The notes under the pieces: generated by a model
Database searches by the model: none
What the model was told of the DNA's origin: nothing
What the model saw: only the letters and a program-made list of their open reading frames with translations
Program-made: the position numbers and the translations under genes
Origin: CAVQGF01 sp045807945
GTDB taxonomy: Bacteria > Acidobacteriota > Terriglobia > Terriglobales > Acidobacteriaceae
DNA: 50,920 nt
Direction of reading: 5' to 3'
Assembly (NCBI GenBank): GCA_045807945.1
Contig: JBJMGI010000074.1
Span: forward strand, 1-50,920
Shown here: positions 40,889 to 48,880 of the stretch, one piece after another
Numbering within the stretch: the stretch's first letter is position 1
Layout: every line of letters starts with the position of its first letter

Positions 40889-41806
40889 ATGCCCAGCTAT
40901 TCCTACGTGCAGCTCGATGTTTTCACGCAGAAGGCGCTGCAAGGTAATCAGCTCGCCGTCTTTACCGACGCGCGCGGCCTCTCTCCAGCTGATATGCAGG
41001 CGCTCGCCCGTGAAACGCGTCTGGCGGAAACAACCTTCATCTTCCCTCGTGACTTCGCCACCGAGCGCGAAAAGGGAGTACAGGTCCGCATCTTCACCAC
41101 CGAGGAGGAGCTCCCCTTTGCCGGCCATCCCACCCTTGGGACGGCATTTTTACTACACGGCTCCGGACGCCGCACGCAAGATGGCGGCGTACGTCTTCGC
41201 GCCAGCGAGCAGGTGATCAATCTGGAATTGACGGTTGGCAAGGTGCCGGTTACGTTTTCCCGCGACGGTAAAGGCCAGCTCTTCGGCGAGATGACGCAGA
41301 ACGATCCCGTCTTCGGCCAGATCCATAAGAAAGAGGACATCGCTCGCGCCACCGGCCTCAACGCGGCAGACTTCGACCCGGATCTTCCAGCGCAAACCGT
41401 TTCCACGGGACTGTCCTTTGTTATCGTTCCGGTGAAGTCGCTGGCTACCATGCATGCGCTTTCGATCGAGACCAAAAAACTCTTCGACTATCTGGGAACA
41501 ACCGATGCGAAGTTCATGTACTTCATCTGCCGCGAAGTGGAACACAACGGCTCGAAGTTTCACGCCCGCATGATCTTCTACAACGGCGAGGACCCGGCGA
41601 CCGGCTCCGCCGCCGGCGATTGCGTTTCTTGGGCGGTAAAGCACGGCGTGCTCAAGAGCGATGAGCAGGCAGTGATCGAGCAAGGGATCGAGATGAAGCG
41701 CCCCAGCTTCATCCACGTGCGCGCAACCAAGGCTGGTGATGGAGTGAAGAACGTCCGCGTTGGCGGCTATGTTGTGGAAGTGATGCGCGGCGAAGCGACC
41801 ATCTGA
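40889..41806 (+). CDS. PhzF-family isomerase
   Basis: A 305-residue protein of the PhzF/trans-2,3-dihydro-3-hydroxyanthranilate isomerase superfamily, also related to diaminopimelate-epimerase folds. The catalytic Glu is E47 in RLAETTF. Other landmarks are PFAGHPTLG near the middle of the first domain and GEDPATGSAAGDCVSWA in the second, with the conserved Gly/Asp loop. No phenazine genes are nearby, so it probably acts on another small cyclic substrate. It ends 8 bases before the convergent DUF2231 gene. Confidence 0.88.
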   Translation: MPSYSYVQLDVFTQKALQGNQLAVFTDARGLSPADMQALARETRLAETTFIFPRDFATEREKGVQVRIFTTEEELPFAGHPTLGTAFLLHGSGRRTQDGGVRLRASEQVINLELTVGKVPVTFSRDGKGQLFGEMTQNDPVFGQIHKKEDIARATGLNAADFDPDLPAQTVSTGLSFVIVPVKSLATMHALSIETKKLFDYLGTTDAKFMYFICREVEHNGSKFHARMIFYNGEDPATGSAAGDCVSWAVKHGVLKSDEQAVIEQGIEMKRPSFIHVRATKAGDGVKNVRVGGYVVEVMRGEATI

Positions 41807-41813
41807 TTCTTCG

Positions 41814-42239
41814 TCAAGATCCGAACGCCATCTGTCCGCCTAGAGCACCTTGGTACATCAACGCGAGAACCAGCACCAGGCACAACCCAAGGTACGCAAA
41901 TCCGGGATTGGTAGCCCGCGAATGCAGCACCCAACGCCATACCCCAAGCACCAGGAACAATATCGCGAGCGAGATTCCAAGCCACTGATGCACGAGGATC
42001 TGCTCCGGCGGCAGCGCTGATGCGACCGACCGCTTCCAAACGAACCCTGCCAACGCGGTGAAAGGTGTGATCGCCGCCGCGTAGATCAGCATCCAGAATC
42101 CCGCCGCGTGCAGCGATTGCCTGCGCGTGATCTTTCCCAGCACGTCGCTGCCGAACGAAGCCGGAACGAGTGCGGCGGTGAAGTTCACCAGGATAGGGTG
42201 AATGTGCTCGGGTGCAAATGTCGGTAGAGGGATGGCCAT
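41814..42239 (-). CDS. DUF2231-like membrane protein
   Basis: A 141-residue membrane protein with four hydrophobic helices and an N-terminal MAIPLPTFAPEHIHPILVNFTAALVPASF typical of DUF2231 family proteins. The His pair (HIHP) near the start and a later HQWLG suggest metal or heme contacts, unproven. The ATG at 42239 gives the best alignment; an upstream frame to 42344 would overlap the cupredoxin gene. Lies 17 bases downstream of the cupredoxin gene on the same strand. Confidence 0.78.
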   Translation of the reverse strand: MAIPLPTFAPEHIHPILVNFTAALVPASFGSDVLGKITRRQSLHAAGFWMLIYAAAITPFTALAGFVWKRSVASALPPEQILVHQWLGISLAILFLVLGVWRWVLHSRATNPGFAYLGLCLVLVLALMYQGALGGQMAFGS

Positions 42240-42256
42240 TGCAAGTCCGCGGCGTG

Positions 42257-42643
42257 CTACTGCACGACCAATCGCCCTTTCATATTCGGGTGCAGCGTGC
42301 AAATGTAGTAGTAAGTGCCGGGCTTGGTCGCGACCCATTGCCACGAGCCTCCCTTGGCGATGCCGCCGGAATCGAAAACTCCTTTGTCCGTGGCGCTGTG
42401 GGGCACGATGTCTTCATTCTTCCACTCCACCGTGTCGCCGGCTTTCACAGTCAGATCGGCCGGTTGAAATTTGAAGTTGTTAATGGTGACTACGTGTGCT
42501 CCCGGACTTGCTGCAGGCGCGGAGGAGGAAGCTGCATTCCCCGCGCCGGCAGCCGGGGCGTGTCCCGCACCCGAACATGCGGCCAGCAAAAGCAACGCTG
42601 GGAGAACCAGGATCACAGATCGCATATTTGAGTTAAAGGACAC
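42257..42643 (-). CDS. Exported cupredoxin (plastocyanin/azurin-like)
   Basis: A 128-residue lipoprotein-like export (ALLLLAACSG, Cys as lipid site) with a type 1 copper domain. The copper ligands are visible as His in VPHSATD and then Cys, His and Met in YYYICTLHPNMKG. Start is GTG 42643 with GGAGG 5 bases upstream; the later ATG (42625) has no ribosome-binding site. Periplasmic electron carrier; its redox partners are unknown. It sits between the DUF4142 and DUF2231 genes, likely an operon. Confidence 0.88.
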   Translation of the reverse strand: MSFNSNMRSVILVLPALLLLAACSGAGHAPAAGAGNAASSSAPAASPGAHVVTINNFKFQPADLTVKAGDTVEWKNEDIVPHSATDKGVFDSGGIAKGGSWQWVATKPGTYYYICTLHPNMKGRLVVQ

Positions 42644-42655
42644 GTATTCCTCCGA

Positions 42656-43225
42656 TCAGTGGCTGTGCGCGGCTGAGGCGCTGGTCGTCTTGGCATCGAT
42701 TGCCTTATCGATGTTCTGCGCGTGCTCCAGATGACCTTGGAACAGCGGCGCTGCGCCTTCCAGGGCCTGCTTCAGCTCGGCGTTTTTCGCGTTCGGGATG
42801 AGGACTTTCGACACCGCGTCGATGACCGCCTTGTGATACGCGACTTCATCATCGATATAGGCTTCGTCGAATGCTTTGCCGCTCAGCCCCTTCAGCTTCT
42901 TCGTGGTTTCGGCGGCTTGGGTCTTCAACGACTTGCTGGTGTCGCTCTCTTCCGGCGTCACTTTGAGTTTTGCGCCAAGATCGCCCACCGACTTCAGCAC
43001 CGCCTCGTGGTCTGTGATCATCTGCTGGGCAAAGTCGCGTACCTGCTTGTCTTTCGCTTTCTTCAGCGCGAGCTTCGCGTGGTCGATATCGATCTGATTG
43101 GCTGCCACTACGATGCCCACAATTTGCGGATCGGTGGGAGCGGGCGCGCTTTGCGCCTGCGCTGTCGCACCGGACAGCGTGAAGGCGACTGCCGCGGCAA
43201 AAGCCGTCCAAATGTTCTTTTTCAC
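42656..43225 (-). CDS. Exported DUF4142 (ferritin-like) protein
   Basis: A 189-residue protein with a signal peptide (about 1-24, ending AQA-Q). The four-helix body has the DUF4142 pattern: IVVAANQIDIDHAKLALKKAKDK, then DFAQQMITDHEAVLK and HLEHAQNIDKAI near the end. The His/Glu pattern suggests ferritin-like metal binding, function unknown. It stands 13 bases upstream of the cupredoxin gene on the same strand and could share its role in periplasmic metal or redox stress. Confidence 0.85.
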   Translation of the reverse strand: MKKNIWTAFAAAVAFTLSGATAQAQSAPAPTDPQIVGIVVAANQIDIDHAKLALKKAKDKQVRDFAQQMITDHEAVLKSVGDLGAKLKVTPEESDTSKSLKTQAAETTKKLKGLSGKAFDEAYIDDEVAYHKAVIDAVSKVLIPNAKNAELKQALEGAAPLFQGHLEHAQNIDKAIDAKTTSASAAHSH

Positions 43226-43308
43226 TTTGCGTCTCCTAGGTGGAAGTTAACTTCCTGCTTAAAAGAGTGGGTGCGGGCGGATTGGTTACAGCAAAATTTG
43301 CGGCCGGG

Positions 43309-43950
43309 TCAGCTGGGGAAGTGGAAATAGACGTCGTGTTTTGACGCGACCGCCCGCCCATCTACCCTGGCCGGCTGGTAGCGCCACTGGCGCAGCGTCT
43401 GGGCGATGACGTCGTCCAAGCCGAAGCCCAGCGACTTCAGCACACGCGTCTCGACCACGTCACCCTTGTCGCTGATGGCGACCTCAACCACCACGTCGCC
43501 GCGGATCCACTCCGGCAGTGCCGCGCGGTTAATGGGCGGGTCGGGCGCAAACGTCGCATATGCGATGCGCACATCGTGGTCGCTGCTCAGGCCGAACAAA
43601 AGCGAGCCGCCCTGGGTGCCGGGTGGGGTATCGGCGACTTTGTTCTCGGTGGAAGCACTGGCCTCGTGCGGCGTCGGTTCAGCTTTCTGGACCTTCACCT
43701 TGGGCGGAAGATGAAGTTTTTTGTCCTGGAGCTCGGCTTTGGATTTTGCGCGGAACGGAGCGCTGATTCCAGGCGAGAGCAGCGCGATCGCCGAGCGGTT
43801 GCCGCTTCTACCGTGAAGTGAGTCCACCTCATGCAGGTAGCGGGGCGCGCACAGCCAAAGCACCAAGGCAATGCTCGCCACGTGCGCAATCATCGACCAG
43901 CCGATGGAATTCGCTGGTCGCTCACGCCGCGGGTTGTAGTCGAACAACAT
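43309..43950 (-). CDS. TonB-like energy transducer
   Basis: A 213-residue inner-membrane-anchored protein. It has one transmembrane helix (about 18-38), a Lys/Pro/Glu-rich periplasmic spacer and a C-terminal TonB domain (about 130-213, with GDVVVEVAISDKGDVVETRVLKSLG and LRQWRYQPARVDGRAV). It would couple proton-motive force to outer-membrane receptors such as the Oar-like receptor at 14964. No ExbB/ExbD are in the window, so they must be encoded elsewhere. Confidence 0.87.
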   Translation of the reverse strand: MLFDYNPRRERPANSIGWSMIAHVASIALVLWLCAPRYLHEVDSLHGRSGNRSAIALLSPGISAPFRAKSKAELQDKKLHLPPKVKVQKAEPTPHEASASTENKVADTPPGTQGGSLLFGLSSDHDVRIAYATFAPDPPINRAALPEWIRGDVVVEVAISDKGDVVETRVLKSLGFGLDDVIAQTLRQWRYQPARVDGRAVASKHDVYFHFPS

Positions 43951-44087
43951 CGGCTAGTTAGACGTCTGCTTGCTACAGATTGTCACCAGAACCTGCCCGC
44001 GTCAAAGAACCTCCTGGGGGTCGCGGCGCCCAGCGGCGAATGCTCCCACCTACCCTATATCTGCAGGATAATAATAGCGATTCCCTT

Positions 44088-44116
44088 TTGACATATAGAA
44101 ACAAGGGCGGTAAAAT
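44088..44116 (+). promoter_or_regulatory. Strong sigma-70 promoter for the small Cys protein
   Basis: A perfect TTGACA (44088-44093), 17-base spacer and TAAAAT (44111-44116, five of six consensus). Start near 44123 gives a leader of about 53 bases before the ATG at 44176. Confidence 0.75.
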
Positions 44117-44175
44117 CAGTGTTTCCCCGCTCTAAGTCAGTCATCGAATTCCTCTGTCTTAGGCGAGAGTTCCCT

Positions 44176-44340
44176 ATGACCCAGCCGACCTGTGAATGCG
44201 GCCATGAAAAGCGCGACCACCGGCCCGGATTACTGGGAAACGGAGGAACGCAGTACGGCGAGTGCAAGGTTTGCCTTTGTCGCGCCTACCAGAAATTGGG
44301 TGAGCCGGCGTTAACACCGCCGCCAGCCAGTACTCGCTGA
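44176..44340 (+). CDS. Small Cys-rich protein
   Basis: A 54-residue protein with CECGHEKRDHR and CKVCLC, a probable zinc-binding or redox Cys/His cluster. Function unknown. Supported mainly by the strong promoter at 44088 and by the Cys/His spacing; the ribosome-binding site is weak. The next small gene starts 63 bases downstream. Confidence 0.55.
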   Translation: MTQPTCECGHEKRDHRPGLLGNGGTQYGECKVCLCRAYQKLGEPALTPPPASTR

Positions 44341-44403
44341 TAAAAACGTGCGACCGGCTGTTTAGTGTGGGTCGCTCTCACATCGATCCTTGGAGGACGC
44401 TAT

Positions 44404-44601
44404 ATGGCTGGAAAAGCCCGCGATACATTTGCTAAACGTCAGAAAGAGCGCGCTCGTCAGGACAAGCAGCGCGACAAGATCGCCAAGCGTCAGCAACGTA
44501 AATCAGAGCGTCCGGAAGGTGCTGCGAATCTTGATGCCCTGATCGATTGGTCCGCCGGAAACGATAACGACACCACCGATCCGCAAGGCGAAGACGCGTA
44601 A
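44404..44601 (+). CDS. Small basic protein with acidic tail
   Basis: A 65-residue protein. Residues about 5-35 are a highly charged Lys/Arg/Gln helix (KRQKERARQDKQRDKIAKRQ). The tail is acidic (DNDTTDPQGEDA). GGAGG (44393-44397) sits 6 bases before the ATG. No family recognised; the basic helix suggests RNA or ribosome binding. It probably shares the promoter at 44088. Confidence 0.6.
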   Translation: MAGKARDTFAKRQKERARQDKQRDKIAKRQQRKSERPEGAANLDALIDWSAGNDNDTTDPQGEDA

Positions 44602-44980
44602 AAAAGCAAAAGTGGGTGAGATTTCGAAAAATTTTACTCATTCGCCAACGCGTCTGAAGGTGTCAGCGTGCATAAGCTGTGGAAACAGCGTCATTGCCTC
44701 TGAAGATTTCCACGCTTAAGCTCTCAGGAAACACTATCTTAACGACTTCCACAGAAAAATCAGTGATTGACGCATTCAACACTTTACAAACTTCAGCGTG
44801 CCGCCGTAGTATCCCCGCAGTTTAGCAACATCTCTTCGCCCGTTTTTTAGAACAACTGAATATTTCCGCGGCACCGCTGTGCGGGCGCCCTGGCACCTTC
44901 TGCGCTTCAAAATACTTTTGAAGCGATGCCGGGCGTCTTTGCTGGTTGCCGTGGCTTGCGCCCAAGGACCCGGTGACCCA
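44602..44980. other. Intergenic region without clear gene
   Basis: This 379-base gap before the receiver gene holds no convincing ORF. It contains a GCTGT-GGAA-ACAGC hairpin (44676-44689) and repeated TTCCAC words (around 44708, 44749 and on the other strand 44679). It also has a weak promoter-like pair TTACAA/TAGTAT. Nothing is strong enough to annotate. Confidence 0.6.
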
Positions 44981-45415
44981 ATGAAGCCGAAGAAAACCAT
45001 TCTCTGTGTTGATGACAATGATCAGCTCCTCTCCATCCGAAAAGTGATCCTGGAGACGCGCGGTTACCGCGTGATCTCCTGCGCCAACGGCCGCGAAGCG
45101 CTCGACGTATTTAAGCGCGGCGGCGTGGACCTGCTGCTTACCGATCTCGCCATGCCCGAGATGGATGGCAGCCAACTCATCGAGCAGATCAAAACTATTT
45201 CGCCGGAAACACCAGCGATCCTGTTCTCCGGCAAAGTCCGCATCTACGAGCACAGCAACCGCGCCGACGTCTTCCTGCCAAAAGGCATGTTCGACCCAAT
45301 GGAGCTGATGGAGCGCATCCGCTTGCTGCTGGTAAAGAAGCGTGGCCCCAAGCGCGTAACGCGCGTTGACCTGCCGCCTGTCTCGATGGGCGGAAGCCAG
45401 ATCGGCGTGGCCTAG
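44981..45415 (+). CDS. Stand-alone receiver (response regulator) protein
   Basis: A 144-residue single-domain response regulator. The phosphorylation site is in LLLTDLAMPEMDG. The acidic pocket VDDND is near the start, and the later Lys lies near ADVFLPKGMF. There is no output domain, so it likely acts by protein contact or as a phosphorelay intermediate. The ATG is the first codon that begins a normal receiver fold; the open frame upstream does not look coding. Possible partner: the hybrid kinase at 29754 or an unlinked kinase. Confidence 0.82.
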   Translation: MKPKKTILCVDDNDQLLSIRKVILETRGYRVISCANGREALDVFKRGGVDLLLTDLAMPEMDGSQLIEQIKTISPETPAILFSGKVRIYEHSNRADVFLPKGMFDPMELMERIRLLLVKKRGPKRVTRVDLPPVSMGGSQIGVA

Positions 45416-45462
45416 CTGCTGCCAGGAACCGCGCACCCCTCGTGTAAAATCTTGGGATTGCC

Positions 45463-46179
45463 ATGGCCCCGCAGACCCCACTGATAGAGGCGGAGAACGT
45501 CGCCAAGGTCTACCGCATCGGTAAGGTAGACGTGCCTGCCTTGCGCGGCGTCTCGCTCGCGGTGCAAAAGGGCGAGTTCGTCACCATCGTAGGTCCTTCC
45601 GGCAGCGGCAAGTCCACTCTCTTCTATATTTTGGGTGGCCTCACCGGCCCGACCAGCGGCCGGGTAATGATCGATGGCCAGGATTTCAGCGCGCTGACCG
45701 ACGCCGAGCGCACGCGCCTTCGCCGCCGCCGTATCGGCTTTGTATTCCAGAAGTTCAATCTGCTTCCGACTTTGACTGCTTCCGGCAACATCGATATCGC
45801 CGCCGACATCGCCGGACTGAATGGCGGGCTCGACCGCGACTACCTCGCGAAGATCACCAAGATGCTTGGCATATCCGACCGCCTCGATCATCGCCCTTCA
45901 GAAATGTCCGGAGGCGAGCAGCAGCGAGTTGCGCTGGCGCGAGCTCTGGTCAATAAGCCCGCCATCATTCTTGCCGACGAGCCCACCGGCAATCTCGACA
46001 CCAAAAATTCCGATATCGTGCTAAAGATGCTGCGCCAATCGAACAAAGAGCTTGGGCAAACGATCCTGATGATCACTCACAACCCCGAAGCAGCCGAGTT
46101 TGGCGACCGCATCATTCACATGCGCGATGGTGAGATCGTTACGGCCGATCTTGATCCGCAGTGGGCGGCCCGCCACTGA
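45463..46179 (+). CDS. ABC transporter ATPase (LolD/MacB type)
   Basis: A 238-residue ATP-binding subunit. Walker A is GPSGSGKST (44-52), the signature is MSGGEQQRVALARAL and Walker B is IILADEP, with D-loop and switch His (MITHNPEAA) present. Family is the lipoprotein/macrolide exporter (LolD/MacB) group. No permease is adjacent: the next gene is a DUF4440-like protein whose start lies just past the stop. The permease is presumably elsewhere, or the ATPase is shared. Confidence 0.88.
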   Translation: MAPQTPLIEAENVAKVYRIGKVDVPALRGVSLAVQKGEFVTIVGPSGSGKSTLFYILGGLTGPTSGRVMIDGQDFSALTDAERTRLRRRRIGFVFQKFNLLPTLTASGNIDIAADIAGLNGGLDRDYLAKITKMLGISDRLDHRPSEMSGGEQQRVALARALVNKPAIILADEPTGNLDTKNSDIVLKMLRQSNKELGQTILMITHNPEAAEFGDRIIHMRDGEIVTADLDPQWAARH

Positions 46180-46190
46180 TCCTCACTGAC

Positions 46191-46646
46191 ATGAATCAGC
46201 CAAGCAGTCCCGCGAACGACCGCAAGCCTTTTGGTCCCGAGGAGCGCGAGATCCTCGCGCTGCAGCACACTTGGATGAAGGCTGTCATGGCGCACGACGC
46301 GGCCGGCTTGCAAGACATTCTTGCCGATGACTTCACCTTGACCAGCGTTCACTCCAGCGGCGAGCTGGTTGGGAAAGCGGAATACATCGGCTCGTTCGGC
46401 AAGGTGAAGAATTCGTTGTTCAGCTTTCGCGACGTCATCGTCCGAATTTACGGCGAGATGGCAGTGGTCAACAGCCGCTTCAACCAGCAATATGCTGGCG
46501 ACCAAAAGGAAGCGGCCGGCGACTTCCTGCTCACTGACGTTTGGGTTAAGCGCAACGGACGCTGGCAGGCGGTCTCGCGTCACGCCAGCCGCCCGGCGAT
46601 GACGATTGAACGCGCCAGCGCCACTATCACCCAAGAGGCCGAATGA
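46191..46646 (+). CDS. DUF4440/SnoaL-like protein
   Basis: A 151-residue protein with an NTF2-like alpha+beta barrel. Landmarks are HTWMKAVMAHDAAGLQDILADDFT and the C-terminal VNSRFNQQYAG...LLTDVWVKRNGRWQAVSRH, the typical DUF4440 pattern (ketosteroid isomerase-like). Function unknown. The ATG at 46191 is preferred over the GTG at 46161, which would overlap the ABC gene stop. Its stop overlaps the kynA start (ATGA), so translation is coupled. Confidence 0.78.
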   Translation: MNQPSSPANDRKPFGPEEREILALQHTWMKAVMAHDAAGLQDILADDFTLTSVHSSGELVGKAEYIGSFGKVKNSLFSFRDVIVRIYGEMAVVNSRFNQQYAGDQKEAAGDFLLTDVWVKRNGRWQAVSRHASRPAMTIERASATITQEAE

Positions 46647-47386
46647 GCAACTACGATCAGGACCTCCGCAAGCCCATCCTTCCCGGCACCGCTGCCACCG
46701 ACTACGAACGCTATCTCCGCACCGAGGAATTGTTCACGTTACAGAAGCCGGCTGAAAAGATGGCGCATCCGGACGAGCTTACTTTCCAAGTCGTCCATCA
46801 AAGTTCAGAATTGTTGATGAAGTCGGTGATCTTCGATTTGGAACGCACGCGCGTCTGGATCAGCGAAGGCAAGCTTGGAGCGGCCGCGCGGCTTATGCGG
46901 CGAGCCAACGAGATGTTCCAGACACCGATCGCGCTGCTGCACATCCTGGAGCAGATCACTCCCAAGGACTATCACGTCATCCGCGCCGTTCTCGGGCATG
47001 GCAGCGGCCTCGATTCACCAGGATTTCTCGGGCTGCTGCACATTACCAAGCCCATGTGGGAGGTGTTCGAAGCGTACATCAAGAAGTCCGGCGTGACGGT
47101 CGTCGATATCTACCGCAATCCTGGTAAGCACTTTGAGCTGCATCAAGTCGCCGAAGAAATGCTCGATTTCGACGAGCGCCTGCAGCTCTTCCGGCTGCAT
47201 CACTTGAAGCTCGCCGAGCGCATCATCGGCCCAGGCGTCATCGGCACCAGCGGCGTGCCGGTCGAGATCCTGAAACAGCGCATGGACCACGTATTTTTCA
47301 AGCCGTTGTGGGAAGTACGCAACCAGATCACGGCGGATGCCAACGCTGCGCTGGCCGAGAAGTCACAGGGGCACGGGCGCGAGTAG
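46643..47386 (+). CDS. kynA: Tryptophan 2,3-dioxygenase-like heme enzyme
   Basis: Opens the indole ring of tryptophan to N-formylkynurenine using a heme. The 247-residue protein is shorter than the usual 280-residue bacterial enzyme but shows TFQVVHQSSELLMKSVIFDLE with the proximal-region His and the substrate-pocket Tyr/Arg residues near the N-terminus. The late IIGPGVIGTSGVPVEILKQ and FFKPLWEVR patterns complete the family picture. Together with the formamidase-like cyclase at 26946 it could start the kynurenine path, but no kynureninase is in view and the genes are far apart. Confidence 0.86.
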   Translation: MSNYDQDLRKPILPGTAATDYERYLRTEELFTLQKPAEKMAHPDELTFQVVHQSSELLMKSVIFDLERTRVWISEGKLGAAARLMRRANEMFQTPIALLHILEQITPKDYHVIRAVLGHGSGLDSPGFLGLLHITKPMWEVFEAYIKKSGVTVVDIYRNPGKHFELHQVAEEMLDFDERLQLFRLHHLKLAERIIGPGVIGTSGVPVEILKQRMDHVFFKPLWEVRNQITADANAALAEKSQGHGRE

Positions 47387-47390
47387 CGGA

Positions 47391-47421
47391 TTGGCCTCTA
47401 AGCCGCTCGATTCGATATAAT
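47391..47421 (+). promoter_or_regulatory. Promoter of tRNA-Gly
   Basis: A perfect TATAAT (47416-47421) lies 13 bases before the tRNA. A TTGGCC (47391-47396) 19 bases further upstream is a weak -35. The start near 47428 would give a short leader before the 5' end of the tRNA. Confidence 0.5.
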
Positions 47422-47433
47422 GACTGACATCGA

Positions 47434-47508
47434 GCGGGAGTAACTCAGTGGTAGAGTGCGACCTTGCCAAGGTCGAAGTCGCGGGTTCAACTCCCGTCTC
47501 CCGCTCCA
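47434..47508 (+). tRNA. tRNA-Gly (GCC)
   Basis: A 75-base tRNA including CCA. Acceptor GCGGGAG/CTCCCGC; anticodon loop TTGCCAA with GCC; T arm GCGGGTTCAACTCCCGT. All arms are complete. Confidence 0.97.
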
Positions 47509-47522
47509 AACTTTCTTAGTTC

Positions 47523-47602
47523 TTAACCACAAAGGACACGAAGTTTTCACGAAGCTGTCTGGTTTTGCCTCTTCGTGTTGCCTTCGTGTCCTTTGTGGTT
47601 AA
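47523..47602. repeat. REP-like nested palindrome between two tRNAs
   Basis: A perfect 21-bp inverted repeat (47523-47543 with 47582-47602) encloses a nested CACGAAG/CTTCGTG pair (47548-47554 with 47571-47577). Its words ACCACAAAGGACACGAAG resemble intergenic repeats known in acidobacterial and other genomes. It could act as a transcription terminator or tRNA-processing boundary. Confidence 0.8.
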
Positions 47603-47615
47603 ATGGTCTTTCCGA

Positions 47616-47693
<78 letters not shown>

Positions 47694-47726
47694 TTTAATC
47701 ATTGAGCCGCTTCGGCGATACTCACC

Positions 47727-47755
47727 TTGAGCAGTCCTCGATTTTGGCGTAGACT
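47727..47755 (+). promoter_or_regulatory. Promoter of the RDD gene
   Basis: TTGAGC (47727-47732), 17-base spacer and TAGACT (47750-47755), each four of six consensus bases. The start near 47762 lies 26 bases before the ATG at 47788, with GGAAAGGG as ribosome-binding site. Confidence 0.45.
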
Positions 47756-47787
47756 CACCCCAACTTTTCAGTCGGAAAGGGCTTTCG

Positions 47788-48750
47788 ATGGCCAGCATTC
47801 CGATCCTTCCTGATCTGCTCGATGCACCCTTATCTCCTCCAACACAACCGATCAGTGGTTTCTGGCGGCGGTTTGCGGCGTTCGCGATCGATAGCATTTT
47901 GCTTGGGATCGTGGGTGCGATTTTCGGGGCGATCCTCTTCGACCAATTCGCCGCCCTCGGTAGCTGGGGGAGATTGCTTGGATTGCTTGTCGCGGTGCCA
48001 TACTTTGGCTTGGCTAACAGCGAAATTGGGAGCGGTCAAACACTTGGAAAGCGACTTATGGGAGTCCGAGTGGTTGACCAAGCTGGGCGGTCTATAACTC
48101 CAGCCCGCTCGCTGTCTCGCTCCTTCATCTTTTTGCTTCCGTTTGCCCTGAACGGCGCCGCAATAGGCAAGCTAAACATGTGGAACTACGCCGTTCAGAG
48201 CGTGCTCCTGTTTTTGTTAGGCGGCGGAATTATATATTTCGCGGTTTTTAATCGCGCTACCCGACAATCTATTCACGATCTTATTTGTCATACCTTCGTA
48301 GTCGAAGACCATACTAGCGCGGGTGTCTCTCCCGCAGCTGTGTGGCAGGGGCATTGGGCAGTGTTGGCCCTCGTGGTGGCAATCTCGATGGGGTCGTCTG
48401 CATGGATTTTTGGAAAAATGCTGACGTGGCCAATGCTTCAACAAATGATTAGCATTCAACACGCTATTCAGGAGAACGACAAATACGAAGGTGTCTCCGT
48501 GATGAAGACGGTCACCCGCGACGATCATACATACCTGACGGTTACAGCCCGCGTGCGCCGGAGACCGGACTTCGAGGAGGAAGCGGACGCTCTCGCCGGT
48601 GCGGTCCTAGCAAAGAGCCCAAATGCGATTGGCACAGACCAACTGGTGGTCAATGTGATTTACGGATACGACTTGGGCTTCGCTAGCAGCTGGGAGACCT
48701 ACCGGGCCGACAAGACACCTGCCGAATGGCGTTTGCGCACTGGTCAATAA
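47788..48750 (+). CDS. RDD-family membrane protein
   Basis: A 320-residue integral membrane protein. The RDD domain covers about residues 24-168. Its first helix starts RRFAAFAIDSILLG (the Arg plus Asp of the motif), the loop region carries GQTLGKRLMGVRVVD, and the last helix leads to FNRATRQSIHDL. A second part (about 175-320) has one more helix and a soluble domain. RDD proteins are proposed small-solute or ion transporters. It is the only gene between the two copies of the tRNA-Cys 3' end, and the stretch looks somewhat AT-richer than its surroundings. Confidence 0.82.
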   Translation: MASIPILPDLLDAPLSPPTQPISGFWRRFAAFAIDSILLGIVGAIFGAILFDQFAALGSWGRLLGLLVAVPYFGLANSEIGSGQTLGKRLMGVRVVDQAGRSITPARSLSRSFIFLLPFALNGAAIGKLNMWNYAVQSVLLFLLGGGIIYFAVFNRATRQSIHDLICHTFVVEDHTSAGVSPAAVWQGHWAVLALVVAISMGSSAWIFGKMLTWPMLQQMISIQHAIQENDKYEGVSVMKTVTRDDHTYLTVTARVRRRPDFEEEADALAGAVLAKSPNAIGTDQLVVNVIYGYDLGFASSWETYRADKTPAEWRLRTGQ

Positions 48751-48769
48751 CAGAGTTCGTTTAACTGTT

Positions 48770-48791
48770 ATTCCGACCCGCGCCTCCAATC
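48770..48791 (+). repeat. Direct repeat, right copy (tRNA-Cys 3' fragment), att-like
   Basis: Exact copy of the 22 bases at 47672-47693. No other tRNA features precede it, so it is a fragment and not a gene. Confidence 0.78.
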
Positions 48792-48880
48792 CTCCCAGGC
48801 TTTCATGGCCTAAGCAAACCCCACGAGTCTGATTGCCGTCTTCTTCTTTGTCCAGAGTTCCCGCTGGGACGAGGAAGTAC

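Noticed and set aside
26946..47386. Kynurenine pathway cluster formed by the cyclase-family hydrolase and the tryptophan dioxygenase
   Set aside because: The genes are about 20 kb apart, in different operons, with no kynureninase or other pathway genes in the window.
47788..48750. Prophage or integrative element remnant containing integrase
   Set aside because: No integrase, recombinase or phage gene lies between or near the direct repeats; only the RDD gene is present.
48760..48800. Second tRNA-Cys gene after the RDD gene
   Set aside because: Only the 3' 22 bases are present; the acceptor 5' side, D arm and anticodon arm are missing.
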